From: Arthrobacter sp. HY1533
GTDB lineage: Bacteria; Actinomycetota; Actinomycetes; Actinomycetales; Micrococcaceae
Length of the DNA: 64,000 nucleotides
Direction: 5' to 3'
Assembly (NCBI RefSeq): GCF_027568515.1
Contig: NZ_JANKZF010000006.1
Span: 186,001-250,000 of the forward strand
Part shown: piece by piece, positions 8,613 through 17,476 of the stretch
How the letters are laid out: every line of letters begins with the position of its first letter
Position numbering within the stretch: the first letter of the stretch is position 1
Position numbers and translations under genes: made by a program
Notes under the pieces: model-generated
The model's database searches: none
Told to the model about the DNA's origin: nothing
Seen by the model: the letters and a program-made list of their open reading frames with translations, nothing else

Positions 8613-9355
8613 GAAGCGGCCGGCTTCAGCACGTACCCCACGCCGCGGACGGTGTGGATCATGGGTGCGCGCCCGGCGTCGATCTTCTTGCGCAGGTAGG
8701 AGATGTACAGCTCCACAATATTGGCCTGCCCGCCAAAGTCGTAGTGCCACACCTGGTCAAGGATCTGGGGCTTGCTGACAACCCTGCGCGCATTCTCCAT
8801 GAGGTAGCGCAGCAGCTCCCACTGCGTGGCCGTCAGGTCAATGTCCGTGCCGCCGCGGGTGACCTCGCGGGTGTCAAAGTTCAGCACAAGGTCGCCCACC
8901 ACAATCTCGGCGTTGTCGGATGAGGCGATGCCCGAGCGCTGCACCAGCCGGTGCAGGCGCAGCATGAGTTCCTCCATGCTGAAGGGCTTTGTCACGTAGT
9001 CATCGCCCCCGGCCGCCAGGCCCGCAATCCGGTCGTGGACGCCGTCGCGCGCGGTCAAAAACAGTGCCGGGATGTTGGGGGCGAACTCGCGGATCTTGCC
9101 CAGGGCCTCGATCCCGTCCATGCCGGGCATCATGACATCCAGGACCAGCACATCGGGGCGGAAGGTGCGGGCCGTGCGCACAGCCTCGGCGCCGTCGGGG
9201 GCCGTGGTAACATCCCAGCCGGCCATGCGCAGGCCCATGCTGATCAGTTCCGCCAGGCTCGCCTCGTCGTCAACCACCAGCGCGCGGATGGGGCTGCCGT
9301 CCGGGTGGGACAGCTGCGGAAGGTCGGTGAAGGAATTCCGCTGTGGCTCGCTCAT
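8609..9355 (-). CDS. OmpR-family response regulator
   Basis: 248 aa from the ATG at 9355, which has GAGAG about 10 nt upstream; in-frame codons further up lack a better site. The receiver domain has the acidic pair VVDDE (29-31), phospho-Asp in VLDVMMPGMDG (near 73), and Lys in VTKPFS. The C-terminal winged helix includes QWELLRYLMENARRVVSKPQILDQVW and the recognition segment IVELYISYLRKKI, typical of OmpR/PhoB DNA-binding domains. Such regulators bind direct repeats with about 11-bp spacing. Exactly that kind of repeat occurs upstream of this gene (site A), before the glycosidase gene and before the DUF4956 gene, so autoregulation and control of the surface cluster are likely. Confidence 0.93.
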   Translation of the reverse strand: MSEPQRNSFTDLPQLSHPDGSPIRALVVDDEASLAELISMGLRMAGWDVTTAPDGAEAVRTARTFRPDVLVLDVMMPGMDGIEALGKIREFAPNIPALFLTARDGVHDRIAGLAAGGDDYVTKPFSMEELMLRLHRLVQRSGIASSDNAEIVVGDLVLNFDTREVTRGGTDIDLTATQWELLRYLMENARRVVSKPQILDQVWHYDFGGQANIVELYISYLRKKIDAGRAPMIHTVRGVGYVLKPAAS

Positions 9356-9501
9356 GGGTGCGTTTCTCTCGTGATGGCCGGCCCTGGGGCGGCCGGCGGC
9401 TGGTGGTTCCACCCTAGCGGCGCGCCGCCCTGTGAAGGCAGTGTTTTTTGCAGGGTCTAATCAAAGTCTGGCCGGGTTTCCCATGCCCGGCCAAGATCCT
9501 T

Positions 9502-9518
9502 CCTGTGTTGAAGCTGTG
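9502..9518 (-). promoter_or_regulatory. Direct-repeat motif site A (upstream of regulator gene)
   Basis: On the minus strand: CACAG-CTTCAA-CACAGG. Two CACAG half-sites are 11 bp apart with the TCA core shared by sites B and C (consensus CACAGNWTCARCACAR). A TTAGAC box lies at 9455-9460, about 50 nt downstream. Candidate binding site for the cluster's own regulator. Confidence 0.6.
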
Positions 9519-9576
9519 AAACGCGGCCCCTTGCCGGGGCAGGCCGCAGCGCACGCGTCCAGCCAACTGTGATCTG

Positions 9577-10752
9577 ATGGTGGACATGAGCAAGCAGAGC
9601 AAAGCAGCAGCCGCACCGCCCGCGTCCCCCGGCATGGTCAACTGGGACCTGGCCGCCCGGACGGCGGCAAACCTGGCTCCCGCCGGCCCCGACCTGCCGA
9701 GCTCGGAAATCTCCGCCGCGGTGGACAACCTTCGCGCCATGGCCGAGAAATCAGTGCCGCACGTCCACGAAATCAGCAGGCTGGAGGCCGCGCGGGACCT
9801 GCGCGACTCCGAGGTCCTGGTGGTGGACAGGGCATCCTGGGCCAAGGCCAACACGCAAAGCTTCGCCGTCATGATGGACCCCGTGCTGCGGGCGCTCGCC
9901 GACAAGGCCGCAGAAACGGCAAAGGCCGGGGGCAAGCCGGCCCCGACACCCGGCAGCCCGGCCGCAGCATTCAGCGCCACCGTCACGGGTGCCCAGCTGG
10001 GCGGCGCCCTGGCATTCCTCTCCAGCAAGGTCCTGGGCCAGTACGACCCCTTCTCCGCCCTGGCCCCCACAGCCAGCGCGGCAAGCCAGGCCTCCGGCGG
10101 GCGCCTGCTGCTCGTGGCCCCCAACATCATCACTGTGGAACGCGAACTCAAGGTGGACCCCGCGGACTTCCGCCTGTGGGTGTGCCTGCACGAGCAAACC
10201 CACCGCGTGCAGTTTGCCGCCGCGCCCTGGCTGCGCCACCACATGCTCGGTGAAATTGGCAAGCTCGGCTCGCTCCTGGTGGGCGACTCGGAGAAGCTCG
10301 GCGAACGCCTGCTGGAAAGCGCCAAGGCGCTGGGCAGCCGGCGCGGCGGGGAGGAACCGGAAGGCAGCCGCGGCAGCCTCCTGGACCTGCTCCAGAACCC
10401 CGAGCAAAAAGCCGCCCTGTCCCACCTGACGGCCGTCATGAGCCTGCTTGAAGGGCACGCCAACGTGGTCATGGACGGCGTGGACCAAAGCATTGTCCCC
10501 ACGGTGCGCACCATCCGCCAGCGCTTCAACAGCAGGGGCAAGGACCGCGGCATCATTGAGAAGTTCATCCGCAGCATCATGGGCCTGGACGCCAAGATGC
10601 GCCAGTACAGCGACGGCGCCAAGTTTGTCCGCGACACCGTGGCCGTGGTGGGCATGGACGGCTTCAACAACGTCTGGACGCAGGCGGAGAACCTGCCCAC
10701 AGAACCCGAAATCCACAACGCCCGTCTCTGGATTGAAAGGATGGGACTGTAA
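9577..10752 (+). CDS. Zinc-dependent metalloprotease family protein (DUF2342-like)
   Basis: 391 aa. VCLHEQTHRVQF carries the HEXXH zinc motif (about 206-210) and LLEGHANVVMD a later His/Asn block. This matches the actinobacterial family annotated as zinc-dependent metalloprotease or F420-biosynthesis-associated protein, whose substrate is unknown. No signal peptide or membrane segment is seen. The start could be the ATG at 9577 or the one at 9586; no strong ribosome site decides. The stop directly abuts the tilS ATG, and this pairing is conserved in the group. It is transcribed divergently from the response regulator gene. Confidence 0.88.
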   Translation: MVDMSKQSKAAAAPPASPGMVNWDLAARTAANLAPAGPDLPSSEISAAVDNLRAMAEKSVPHVHEISRLEAARDLRDSEVLVVDRASWAKANTQSFAVMMDPVLRALADKAAETAKAGGKPAPTPGSPAAAFSATVTGAQLGGALAFLSSKVLGQYDPFSALAPTASAASQASGGRLLLVAPNIITVERELKVDPADFRLWVCLHEQTHRVQFAAAPWLRHHMLGEIGKLGSLLVGDSEKLGERLLESAKALGSRRGGEEPEGSRGSLLDLLQNPEQKAALSHLTAVMSLLEGHANVVMDGVDQSIVPTVRTIRQRFNSRGKDRGIIEKFIRSIMGLDAKMRQYSDGAKFVRDTVAVVGMDGFNNVWTQAENLPTEPEIHNARLWIERMGL

Positions 10753-11856
10753 ATGGAAACCATTTCCTTCCCCGCCGCAGCCCGCCCCAGCCGCCCCCGC
10801 GGCCGCCTGGACCCCACCGTTGGCAAGGCCCGTGCCATGGTGGGTGCACTCCTGGGACTGAAAACCACTGGCAAAAACCGGCCCGTGGACAAGCCGCCCC
10901 TGCTGCTGGTTGGCTGCAGTGGCGGCCCCGACTCCCTGGCCCTTGCCGCCGTCTGTGCCTTCTTTGCCCAGCGCGGCGAGGTTCGCGTGGGCGCCGTGGT
11001 GGTGGACCACCAGATGCAGGAAGGCAGCGCCGCGGTGGCCCGCAACACCGCTGCCGTGCTTGCTGGCCTGGGCCTGGACCCCGTGGTGGTGCGCACCGTT
11101 GACCTTGAGCACGACGGCGTGGGCCCGGAAGCCGCCGCCCGCGCCGCCCGCTTTGCCGCACTTGAGGCGACGGCGCTGGAGCTCGGTGCCGACCATGTGC
11201 TCCTTGGCCACACAATGGACGACCAGGCCGAATCGGTCCTGCTGGGGCTGGCCCGCGGCTCCGGGACCCGGTCCCTGGCCGGCATGCGGGAACGCCGCGG
11301 CATGTACCTGCGCCCGTTTTTGGGGCTGCGGCGCGATGAGACATTGGCCATATGCGATGCCCTGGACCTTGACCCGTGGCACGATCCCGCCAACCAGGAT
11401 CCCGCCTACCTGCGGGTGCGGGTGCGCAGCAGCGTCATCCCGCACCTGGCCGCCGAGCTGGGCCCGGGCGTGGCCGAATCACTGGCCCGCTCGGCCGCGA
11501 TCCTCGGCCACGACGCGGACTTCCTGGACGAGCTGGCAGCCGCCGAATACGAAAAATTGGCCCAGCGCGGGGGCGAAAACGGCGGCACGGACGCCATTTC
11601 CCTGCCCGAGGATGCGCTCAGGGCACTGGCTCCGGCCCTGCGGATGAGGGTGTTGGCGCTGGCCGCCGTCGAGCTTGGCGGCGTCCAGCCGAGCCTTGAG
11701 CGGCTGGCCGCGGCGGAAAGCCTGCTGGCGCGCCAGGGCTCGGCGGGGCCGGTGCAGCTGGCCGGCAAAGTCAGTGCCTGGCGCATTTCACGCAAGGAAA
11801 GTGTTCCCCACGAGGGCCGCGCCTATGGGAAGCTTGTTCTTAAGCGCACCACGTAG
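10753..11856 (+). CDS. tilS: tRNA(Ile)-lysidine synthetase
   Basis: 367 aa. LLLVGCSGGPDSLALA (near 50-65) is the SGGxDS PP-loop that binds ATP in the N-type ATPase domain; VVVDHQMQEGS and LLGHTMDDQAESVLLGLARGSG are the following conserved blocks. The enzyme converts C34 of the minor tRNA-Ile (CAU) to lysidine. The length fits short actinobacterial TilS proteins; the C-terminal domain is reduced compared with the E. coli enzyme. ATG follows the metalloprotease stop without a gap, implying co-transcription. Confidence 0.93.
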   Translation: METISFPAAARPSRPRGRLDPTVGKARAMVGALLGLKTTGKNRPVDKPPLLLVGCSGGPDSLALAAVCAFFAQRGEVRVGAVVVDHQMQEGSAAVARNTAAVLAGLGLDPVVVRTVDLEHDGVGPEAAARAARFAALEATALELGADHVLLGHTMDDQAESVLLGLARGSGTRSLAGMRERRGMYLRPFLGLRRDETLAICDALDLDPWHDPANQDPAYLRVRVRSSVIPHLAAELGPGVAESLARSAAILGHDADFLDELAAAEYEKLAQRGGENGGTDAISLPEDALRALAPALRMRVLALAAVELGGVQPSLERLAAAESLLARQGSAGPVQLAGKVSAWRISRKESVPHEGRAYGKLVLKRTT

Positions 11857-11907
11857 GCGCACCGCAGCACCAAGCCAGTAGCAAACCTTCACAACCAGGA
11901 GCCATGG

Positions 11908-12459
11908 GTGGATTCACAAGACGTCCAAGCCGATCTTAAGCATGTTCTTTACAGCAAGGAACAAATCCAAACACGCGTGGCCGAGCTGGCCGCGCAGATT
12001 GATGCAGACTACGAGGGCCGCGACGTCCTGCTGGTCGGCGTCCTGAAGGGCGCGGTCATGGTCATGGCCGACCTGTCCCGGGCGCTGCACAGCCACGTCA
12101 CGATGGACTGGATGGCTGTCTCCTCCTACGGCTCCGGCACCCAGTCCTCGGGCGTTGTCCGGATCCTCAAGGACCTGGAAACGGACCTCATGGGCAAGCA
12201 CGTCCTCATCGTTGAGGACATCATCGACTCGGGCCTGACCCTGTCGTGGCTGCGCGCCAACCTGATGTCCCGTGGCCCGGCTTCCGTGGAAATCTGCACG
12301 CTGCTGCGCAAGCCCGACGCCGCCAAGGTGGAAATCGACGTCAAGTACGTCGGCTACGAGATCCCCAACGAATTCGTTGTTGGCTACGGCCTGGACTTCG
12401 CCGAGAAGTACCGCAACCTGGACTTCATCGGCACGCTCGCACCGCACGTTTACGAGTAA
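11908..12459 (+). CDS. hpt: Hypoxanthine phosphoribosyltransferase
   Basis: 183 aa starting at GTG, with AGGAG ending 6 nt upstream; an ATG 4 nt earlier is out of frame. [17 protein letters not shown] is the PRPP-binding loop, and [19 protein letters not shown] near the C-terminus is the usual hypoxanthine/guanine-site block. It salvages hypoxanthine and guanine to IMP and GMP in the cytoplasm. It is the last gene before a strong terminator, and the tilS-hpt-ftsH order is common in actinobacteria. Confidence 0.95.
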   Translation: MDSQDVQADLKHVLYSKEQIQTRVAELAAQIDADYEGRDVLLVGVLKGAVMVMADLSRALHSHVTMDWMAVSSYGSGTQSSGVVRILKDLETDLMGKHVLIVEDIIDSGLTLSWLRANLMSRGPASVEICTLLRKPDAAKVEIDVKYVGYEIPNEFVVGYGLDFAEKYRNLDFIGTLAPHVYE

Positions 12460-12467
12460 CCCAAATT

Positions 12468-12507
12468 TGCCGACTTCAGCGCACAGGCGCTGGAGTCGGC
12501 ATTTTTT
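12468..12507 (+). terminator. Intrinsic terminator after hpt
   Basis: TGCCGACTTCAGCGC and GCGCTGGAGTCGGCA form a 15-bp stem (one T-G pair) around ACAG, followed by six T. It begins 8 nt after the hpt stop. Confidence 0.93.
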
Positions 12508-12562
12508 GTAGGCTGCGTAAAGGAGACCCCTAAGGCCGCCCGCGGCCGACGGGGTCGGATAG
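12508..12562 (+). repeat. Dispersed repeat, copy 1 (after hpt terminator)
   Basis: Begins immediately after the T-run of the hpt terminator with GTAGGCTGCGTAAAGGAGAC and continues through AAGGCCGCCCGCGGCCG to GGATAG. An inverted copy with very few differences lies at 22036-22087, also against a terminator hairpin. The rest of the 320-nt hpt-ftsH interval (12563-12779) shows no ORF, only a GGGAAC/GTTCCC dyad (12650-12669) and a possible TATTCT -10 box (12700-12705). Confidence 0.8.
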
Positions 12563-12779
12563 CAGCCGGAAAAATGTCGAGCCAGCGCCGGCGGTCCTTG
12601 CCGGGTGCTGGTTTTGTCACTTTTTCGGCGGCCGGAATTTATGCCCTCAGGGAACTATTGGCGGTTCCCGCACGTGTAGCAGTGCGAACGGTGTAAAGCT
12701 ATTCTGTGGGGATGTGTCTCAAGCACCCTGCACGGTAAGAATTGGTTGAGCAGGAGGGACGAGGCCTGGCCTCGAACAC

Positions 12780-14855
12780 ATGAAAGTCAAGAAACTCTTC
12801 AAGGGTCCGTTTGTCTGGATCATTGTGGTGGTTGTCCTCATCGGGGCCGGCCTTTTCACATTGACCGGCACGGGCACCAGCCGCATCGGCACTTCTGAGG
12901 CACTGGACCTGCTCAAGAACGACAAGGTCGTCTCGGCCAAGGTCTTTGGCTCCGAGGGCCGCGTGGATCTGGTCCTGAAGGACGACTACACGACTGCCGA
13001 AGGCCGCAAGGCCGGCAAGAACGTCCAGTTCTACTACGGCGGCTACCGCGCAACCACCATGGTGGCAGCCATTGACAGCGCCAACCTGGAGAAATTCGAC
13101 GACCAGCCGGCGTCCAACAACTTCTGGTCCAGCATGCTGTCCCTGCTGATCCCGTTCATCCTCATTGGCCTGATCTTCTGGTTCCTGTTCTCGCGCATGC
13201 AGGGCGGCGGTTCCAAGGTCATGCAGTTCGGCAAGTCCAAGGCCAAGCTGCTCACCAAGGACCACCCGCAGGTCACCTTCAGCGACGTGGCCGGCGCGGA
13301 CGAGGCCGTGGAGGAACTCCACGAAATCAAGGACTTCCTGCAGAGCCCGGACAAGTTCACGGCCGTGGGCGCCAAGATCCCCAAGGGTGTGCTGCTCTAC
13401 GGCCCTCCCGGAACCGGCAAGACCCTGCTGGCACGCGCCGTTGCGGGCGAGGCCGGCGTGCCGTTCTACTCCATCTCCGGCTCCGACTTTGTTGAAATGT
13501 TCGTCGGTGTGGGTGCCTCCCGTGTCCGCGACCTGTTTGAGCAGGCCAAGTCCAACGCACCGGCCATCATCTTCGTCGACGAGATCGACGCCGTTGGCCG
13601 CCACCGCGGCGCCGGCATTGGCGGCGGCAACGACGAACGCGAGCAGACACTCAACCAGCTGCTCGTGGAAATGGACGGCTTCGACGTCAAGACGAACGTC
13701 ATCCTGATCGCCGCCACCAACCGCCCCGACGTTCTGGACCCCGCCCTGCTGCGCCCGGGCCGCTTCGACCGCCAGATCCCCGTCGAGGCCCCGGACCGCC
13801 ACGGCCGCGAGCAGATCCTGAAGGTGCACGCCAAGGGCAAGCCCATGGCACCCGGCGTTGACCTGAACGCCGTGGCCAAGAAGACCCCCGGCTACACGGG
13901 TGCCGACCTTGCCAACGTGCTCAACGAGGCCGCCCTGCTGACTGCGCGCTCCAACGCCCAGCTCATTGACGACCGCGCCCTTGATGAATCCATTGACCGC
14001 GTCATGGCCGGCCCGCAGAAGCGCACCCGCGTCATGAAGGAGCTGGAACGCAAGATCACCGCGTACCACGAAGGTGGCCACGCCTTGGTTGCCGCGGCCA
14101 TGCACAACACGGCCCCGGTCACCAAGATCACCATCCTGCCCCGCGGCCGCGCCCTGGGTTACACCATGGTGGTTCCCGAGGACGACAAGTACTCGATCAC
14201 CCGCAACGAGCTCCTGGACCAGATGGCGTACGCCATGGGCGGGCGCGTCGCCGAGGAGATCGTGTTCCACGACCCCTCCACGGGCGCCTCCAACGACATT
14301 GAGAAGGCCACGTCCACGGCCCGCGCCATGGTCACCCAGTACGGCATGAGCGAGCGCATCGGCGCAGTCAAGCTCGGCGCGGCAGGCGGCGAGCCCTTCC
14401 TGGGCGGCAGCGCAGGCCACGACCGCGACTACTCCGAATCCGTCGCCGCTGTGGTGGATGAGGAAATCCGCAAGCTGATCGACCAGGCCCACGACGACGC
14501 CTACGAGGCACTCATCGCCAACCGCGACGTCCTGGACCGCCTGGCCCTGGAGCTGCTGGAGCGCGAGACCCTCAACCAGGCCGAGATTGCGGAAATCTTC
14601 AAGGACCTGCGCAAGCCGGCCGAGCGCAAGGTGTGGCTGTCCAAGGACACCCGCCCCGTCTCGGACCTGCCCCCCGTGGTGACCGAGAAGGAGCGCCAGG
14701 AGGCGCAGGCCGCCGGCCTGCCAAGCCCGGACGCCGTGTCCCCGCAGGACCAGCTGGCCAGCGCCCACCTGGACGGTGCCATCGACGCCCCGGGCCAGCG
14801 GCCCGGCATTGAACTGGGCAAGGGCGACGGACCGGCACTGCCCGGCCAGCCGTAA
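12780..14855 (+). CDS. ftsH: ATP-dependent zinc metalloprotease FtsH
   Basis: 691 aa. TM1 (about 10-30) and TM2 (about 115-140) flank an extracytoplasmic domain. The AAA module has Walker A GPPGTGKT, Walker B IIFVDEID, and the second region of homology [16 protein letters not shown]. The protease domain has HEGGH (in AYHEGGHAL) binding zinc. It degrades misfolded or unassembled membrane proteins and short-lived cytoplasmic proteins. An in-frame stop at 12747 leaves this ATG as the first normal start, yet the best ribosome site (AGGAGGG, 12752-12758) is more than 20 nt upstream, which is unusual. The tail is acidic and Pro/Gly-rich. Confidence 0.97.
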   Translation: MKVKKLFKGPFVWIIVVVVLIGAGLFTLTGTGTSRIGTSEALDLLKNDKVVSAKVFGSEGRVDLVLKDDYTTAEGRKAGKNVQFYYGGYRATTMVAAIDSANLEKFDDQPASNNFWSSMLSLLIPFILIGLIFWFLFSRMQGGGSKVMQFGKSKAKLLTKDHPQVTFSDVAGADEAVEELHEIKDFLQSPDKFTAVGAKIPKGVLLYGPPGTGKTLLARAVAGEAGVPFYSISGSDFVEMFVGVGASRVRDLFEQAKSNAPAIIFVDEIDAVGRHRGAGIGGGNDEREQTLNQLLVEMDGFDVKTNVILIAATNRPDVLDPALLRPGRFDRQIPVEAPDRHGREQILKVHAKGKPMAPGVDLNAVAKKTPGYTGADLANVLNEAALLTARSNAQLIDDRALDESIDRVMAGPQKRTRVMKELERKITAYHEGGHALVAAAMHNTAPVTKITILPRGRALGYTMVVPEDDKYSITRNELLDQMAYAMGGRVAEEIVFHDPSTGASNDIEKATSTARAMVTQYGMSERIGAVKLGAAGGEPFLGGSAGHDRDYSESVAAVVDEEIRKLIDQAHDDAYEALIANRDVLDRLALELLERETLNQAEIAEIFKDLRKPAERKVWLSKDTRPVSDLPPVVTEKERQEAQAAGLPSPDAVSPQDQLASAHLDGAIDAPGQRPGIELGKGDGPALPGQP

Positions 14856-14879
14856 TCCAAGAGAAAAGGATCCCCTTTC

Positions 14880-15500
14880 GTGACTGAGCACGACGACGAC
14901 CACGGCATTGTGCCCGCCGGCACCCCCGGCGGACACAAGGTGGACCTGCCCCGCATCGAGGCCGCGGTCCGCGAAATCCTGCTGTCCATCGGCGAGGACC
15001 CGGAACGCAGCGGCCTGCTGGACACGCCCAAGCGCGTGGCCAAGGCGTACGCGGAAATGTTCTCCGGCATCCACCAGGACCCGGCGGAAATCCTGGGCAC
15101 CACCTTTGACATTGCCCACCAGGAAATGGTGCTGGTCAAGGACATCCCGTTCTACTCCACCTGCGAGCACCACCTGGTGCCGTTCCACGGCAGTGCGCAC
15201 GTGGGCTACATCCCGGCCGCCGACGGCCGGGTGACCGGGTTGAGCAAGCTGGCGCGCCTGGTGGACATTTACGCCAAGCGCCCGCAGGTTCAGGAACGCC
15301 TGACCACCCAGATCGCCGACGCGCTGATCGAGCACCTCAACCCCGTGGGTGCCATCGTCGTGATCGAATGCGAACACATGTGCATGTCCATGCGTGGCGT
15401 GCGCAAGCCAGGGGCCAAGACCGTCACCAGTGCGGTGCGCGGTTCGCTCCACGAGCCCGCAACCCGGGCCGAGGCCATGAGCCTGATTCTCGGAAGGTAA
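14880..15500 (+). CDS. folE: GTP cyclohydrolase I
   Basis: 206 aa from GTG, with AAAGGA about 8 nt upstream. [20 protein letters not shown] contains the zinc Cys and His residues; [12 protein letters not shown] has the second Cys. It catalyses the first step from GTP to dihydroneopterin triphosphate for folate. It starts 24 nt after ftsH and opens the folate operon folE-folP-folB-folK. Confidence 0.97.
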   Translation: MTEHDDDHGIVPAGTPGGHKVDLPRIEAAVREILLSIGEDPERSGLLDTPKRVAKAYAEMFSGIHQDPAEILGTTFDIAHQEMVLVKDIPFYSTCEHHLVPFHGSAHVGYIPAADGRVTGLSKLARLVDIYAKRPQVQERLTTQIADALIEHLNPVGAIVVIECEHMCMSMRGVRKPGAKTVTSAVRGSLHEPATRAEAMSLILGR

Positions 15501-15509
15501 CAACACACC

Positions 15510-16460
15510 ATGGATTCACTCGCAGCCGCCCCCGGAACGGGCCCGGCCACATCCCCCCTGCCCGTGCTGCGGGCCCGCCGCTCAGTGGCAACCTTTGCGT
15601 CGCTGCCCCAGGACCGCACAGTGGTGATGGGGATCTTGAACTGCACCCCGGACTCCTTCAGCGACGGCGGCGAGTACAACTCCATGGAAACGGCCATTGC
15701 CCATGGCCTGCGCATGTTCTACGGCGGCGCCGACATCATTGACGTCGGCGGCGAATCAACCCGCCCCGGCGCGGCCCCCGTGGACGAGGCCGAGGAGCAG
15801 GCCCGCATCCTGCCCGTAATCTCCACCCTGGCCAAGGCCGGTGCCCTGGTGAGCGTGGACACCCGCCACGCCTCCACGGCCGCCCTGGCCATCGACGCCG
15901 GTGCCGGGCTCATCAACGACGTTTCCGGCGCCAACGTCCACCCCGACATGATCGCCCTGATCGCCGAACGCCAGGTGCCCTACGTGCTCATGCACAGCCG
16001 CGGCGACTCCCTCCACATGGATTCACTCACGCAGTACAACGACGTGGTGGAGGACGTGGTGGCGGAAATGTCCGCGATCCGCGAACGCTTCTACGCCGCA
16101 GGGGTCAAGCCCGAGCTGCTCATCGTGGACCCGGGCATCGGCTTCTCCAAGAACGCCGAGCAGAACTGGGAGCTGCTGGCCAACCTGGACCGCGTTGCCG
16201 AAATGGGCAACAAGATCCTGGTGGGCACCTCCCGCAAGCGCTTCCTCGGCTCGCTGCTGACCACCGCGGGCAAGGCCGCCGCCCCCAAGGAGCGCGACGA
16301 CGCCACCTCCGCCACCACGGCGCTGGCCGGTGCGCAGGGCGTGTGGGGCGTGCGTGTGCACGACGTCGGCGCGAGCCTTGACGCTGCCAAGGTCGCCGCC
16401 CGGATGAGGGCCGGCAAGGCAAGCCGCGAGGCCCGCCTGGCTGCCGCGGGTGAGAAGTGA
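15510..16460 (+). CDS. folP: Dihydropteroate synthase
   Basis: 316 aa. VVMGILNCTPDSFSDGG is the conserved N-terminal signature, followed by IIDVGGESTRPGA, SVDTRHAS, INDVSGAN and VDPGIGFSKNAEQNWELL; LVGTSRKRFLG supplies the pterin/PABA site Lys and Arg. It joins pterin pyrophosphate with p-aminobenzoate in the cytoplasm. The first 30 residues precede the usual domain start, so a later start is possible but none is obvious. Its stop overlaps the GTG of folB (GTGA). Confidence 0.96.
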   Translation: MDSLAAAPGTGPATSPLPVLRARRSVATFASLPQDRTVVMGILNCTPDSFSDGGEYNSMETAIAHGLRMFYGGADIIDVGGESTRPGAAPVDEAEEQARILPVISTLAKAGALVSVDTRHASTAALAIDAGAGLINDVSGANVHPDMIALIAERQVPYVLMHSRGDSLHMDSLTQYNDVVEDVVAEMSAIRERFYAAGVKPELLIVDPGIGFSKNAEQNWELLANLDRVAEMGNKILVGTSRKRFLGSLLTTAGKAAAPKERDDATSATTALAGAQGVWGVRVHDVGASLDAAKVAARMRAGKASREARLAAAGEK

Positions 16461-16834
16461 AGCACCTCGACACGATCCGGCTCACCGGCGTCGCCGCCAT
16501 TGGCTACCACGGCGTTTTTGACCATGAAAAGCGCGACGGCCAGCCGTTCATCACCGACGCCGTGCTGTTCATGGACGTCGCCGATGCCGCCGCCACCGAC
16601 GACCTGTCCAAGACCGCCGACTACGGTGCCGTCGCGGAAACCATCGTGGCCATGGTGACAGGTGAGCCCTTTGACCTGATTGAGACCCTCACCGTCCGCA
16701 CGGCCGAGCGCCTGCTGGCCGACTTCCCGGTGCTGCACGCCGTCGAGGTCACTGTCCACAAGCCCAAGGCGCCCATCCAGGTTCCGTTTGGCGACGTCAG
16801 TATCACGGTCCGCCGCACACGGGACGGGGCATGA
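16457..16834 (+). CDS. folB: Dihydroneopterin aldolase
   Basis: 125 aa. IRLTGVAAIGYHGVFDHEKRDGQPF is close to the canonical FolB start, and TVHKPKAPIQVPFGDVSI holds the catalytic Lys region (KPxAP). It converts dihydroneopterin to 6-hydroxymethyl-dihydropterin. GTG start overlaps folP and its stop overlaps folK (ATGA), so the three are translationally coupled. Confidence 0.95.
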   Translation: MKHLDTIRLTGVAAIGYHGVFDHEKRDGQPFITDAVLFMDVADAAATDDLSKTADYGAVAETIVAMVTGEPFDLIETLTVRTAERLLADFPVLHAVEVTVHKPKAPIQVPFGDVSITVRRTRDGA

Positions 16835-17352
16835 ACGCCGTGCGCCCGCTGACCCGGGCCATCCTGGCCCTGGGAAGCAACCTCGGCGAACGAGAAGGCA
16901 CCCTCATGGAGGCCGTCGCCGAGCTCGTGGACCGCCCCGAGGTCCGGCTCCAGAACGTCTCACCAGTGGTCACCACCAAGCCGGTGGGCGGCCCGCCGGG
17001 GCAGCCTGACTTCCTGAACATGGTCATCGCCGTGGACACCGTGCTGGAGCCGCTGGAGCTGCTGGAACACTGCCAGGCCGTGGAACTCGCGCACCACCGC
17101 ACCCGTGAGGTGCGCTGGGGAGCCCGGACCCTGGACGTGGACATCATCACTTACGGGGACCTGGCCAGCGCCGACCCCGTGCTGACCCTGCCGCACCCGC
17201 GCGCCGCCGAACGAGCGTTTGTGCTGTTCCCGTGGTCCCTCATGGACCCTGCGGCCACGCTGGACGGCAAGTCGGTGGCCGAGCTGGCCGCCGCCGCGCC
17301 CGACATGGCAGGCATCTCCCACGCACCCGGGACAGCCGGGCAGGACGCCTAG
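16831..17352 (+). CDS. folK: HPPK: 6-hydroxymethyl-dihydropterin pyrophosphokinase
   Basis: 173 aa. LALGSNLGEREGTL near the N-terminus, then RWGARTLDVDIITYGD with metal-binding Asp residues, and LTLPHPRAAERAFVLFPW are the HPPK signatures. It activates hydroxymethyl-dihydropterin with ATP for FolP. It is last in the folate set; the next gene follows after 124 nt that include a possible new promoter. Confidence 0.96.
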   Translation: MNAVRPLTRAILALGSNLGEREGTLMEAVAELVDRPEVRLQNVSPVVTTKPVGGPPGQPDFLNMVIAVDTVLEPLELLEHCQAVELAHHRTREVRWGARTLDVDIITYGDLASADPVLTLPHPRAAERAFVLFPWSLMDPAATLDGKSVAELAAAAPDMAGISHAPGTAGQDA

Positions 17353-17432
17353 CCCGAAACGCGCGCACTGCGCAACGGCAAGGGCACGGCAGGCTCCGGA
17401 CCCCGGCAAGTCCCAAGCCGGCGAAAAACCAG

Positions 17433-17438
17433 TACGGT
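17433..17438 (+). promoter_or_regulatory. Possible -10 box before DUF3180 gene
   Basis: TACGGT sits 5 nt before an ATG at 17444 and 38 nt before the preferred ATG at 17477. It may give a transcript starting near 17444. No good -35 box is seen. Confidence 0.35.
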
Positions 17439-17476
17439 TAAAGATGCAAGTCCACTACCGAATCGATGAGGCGAAC

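Noticed and set aside
9414-11445. Two long minus-strand frames opposite the metalloprotease and tilS genes
   Set aside because: Low-complexity Arg/Pro/Ser composition; the plus-strand genes have clear motifs.
12699-15506. 935-aa open frame antisense to ftsH and folE
   Set aside because: Composition (Gly, Val, His, Gln, Ala rich) is that of an antisense frame of GC-rich genes, and the plus strand holds two certain genes.
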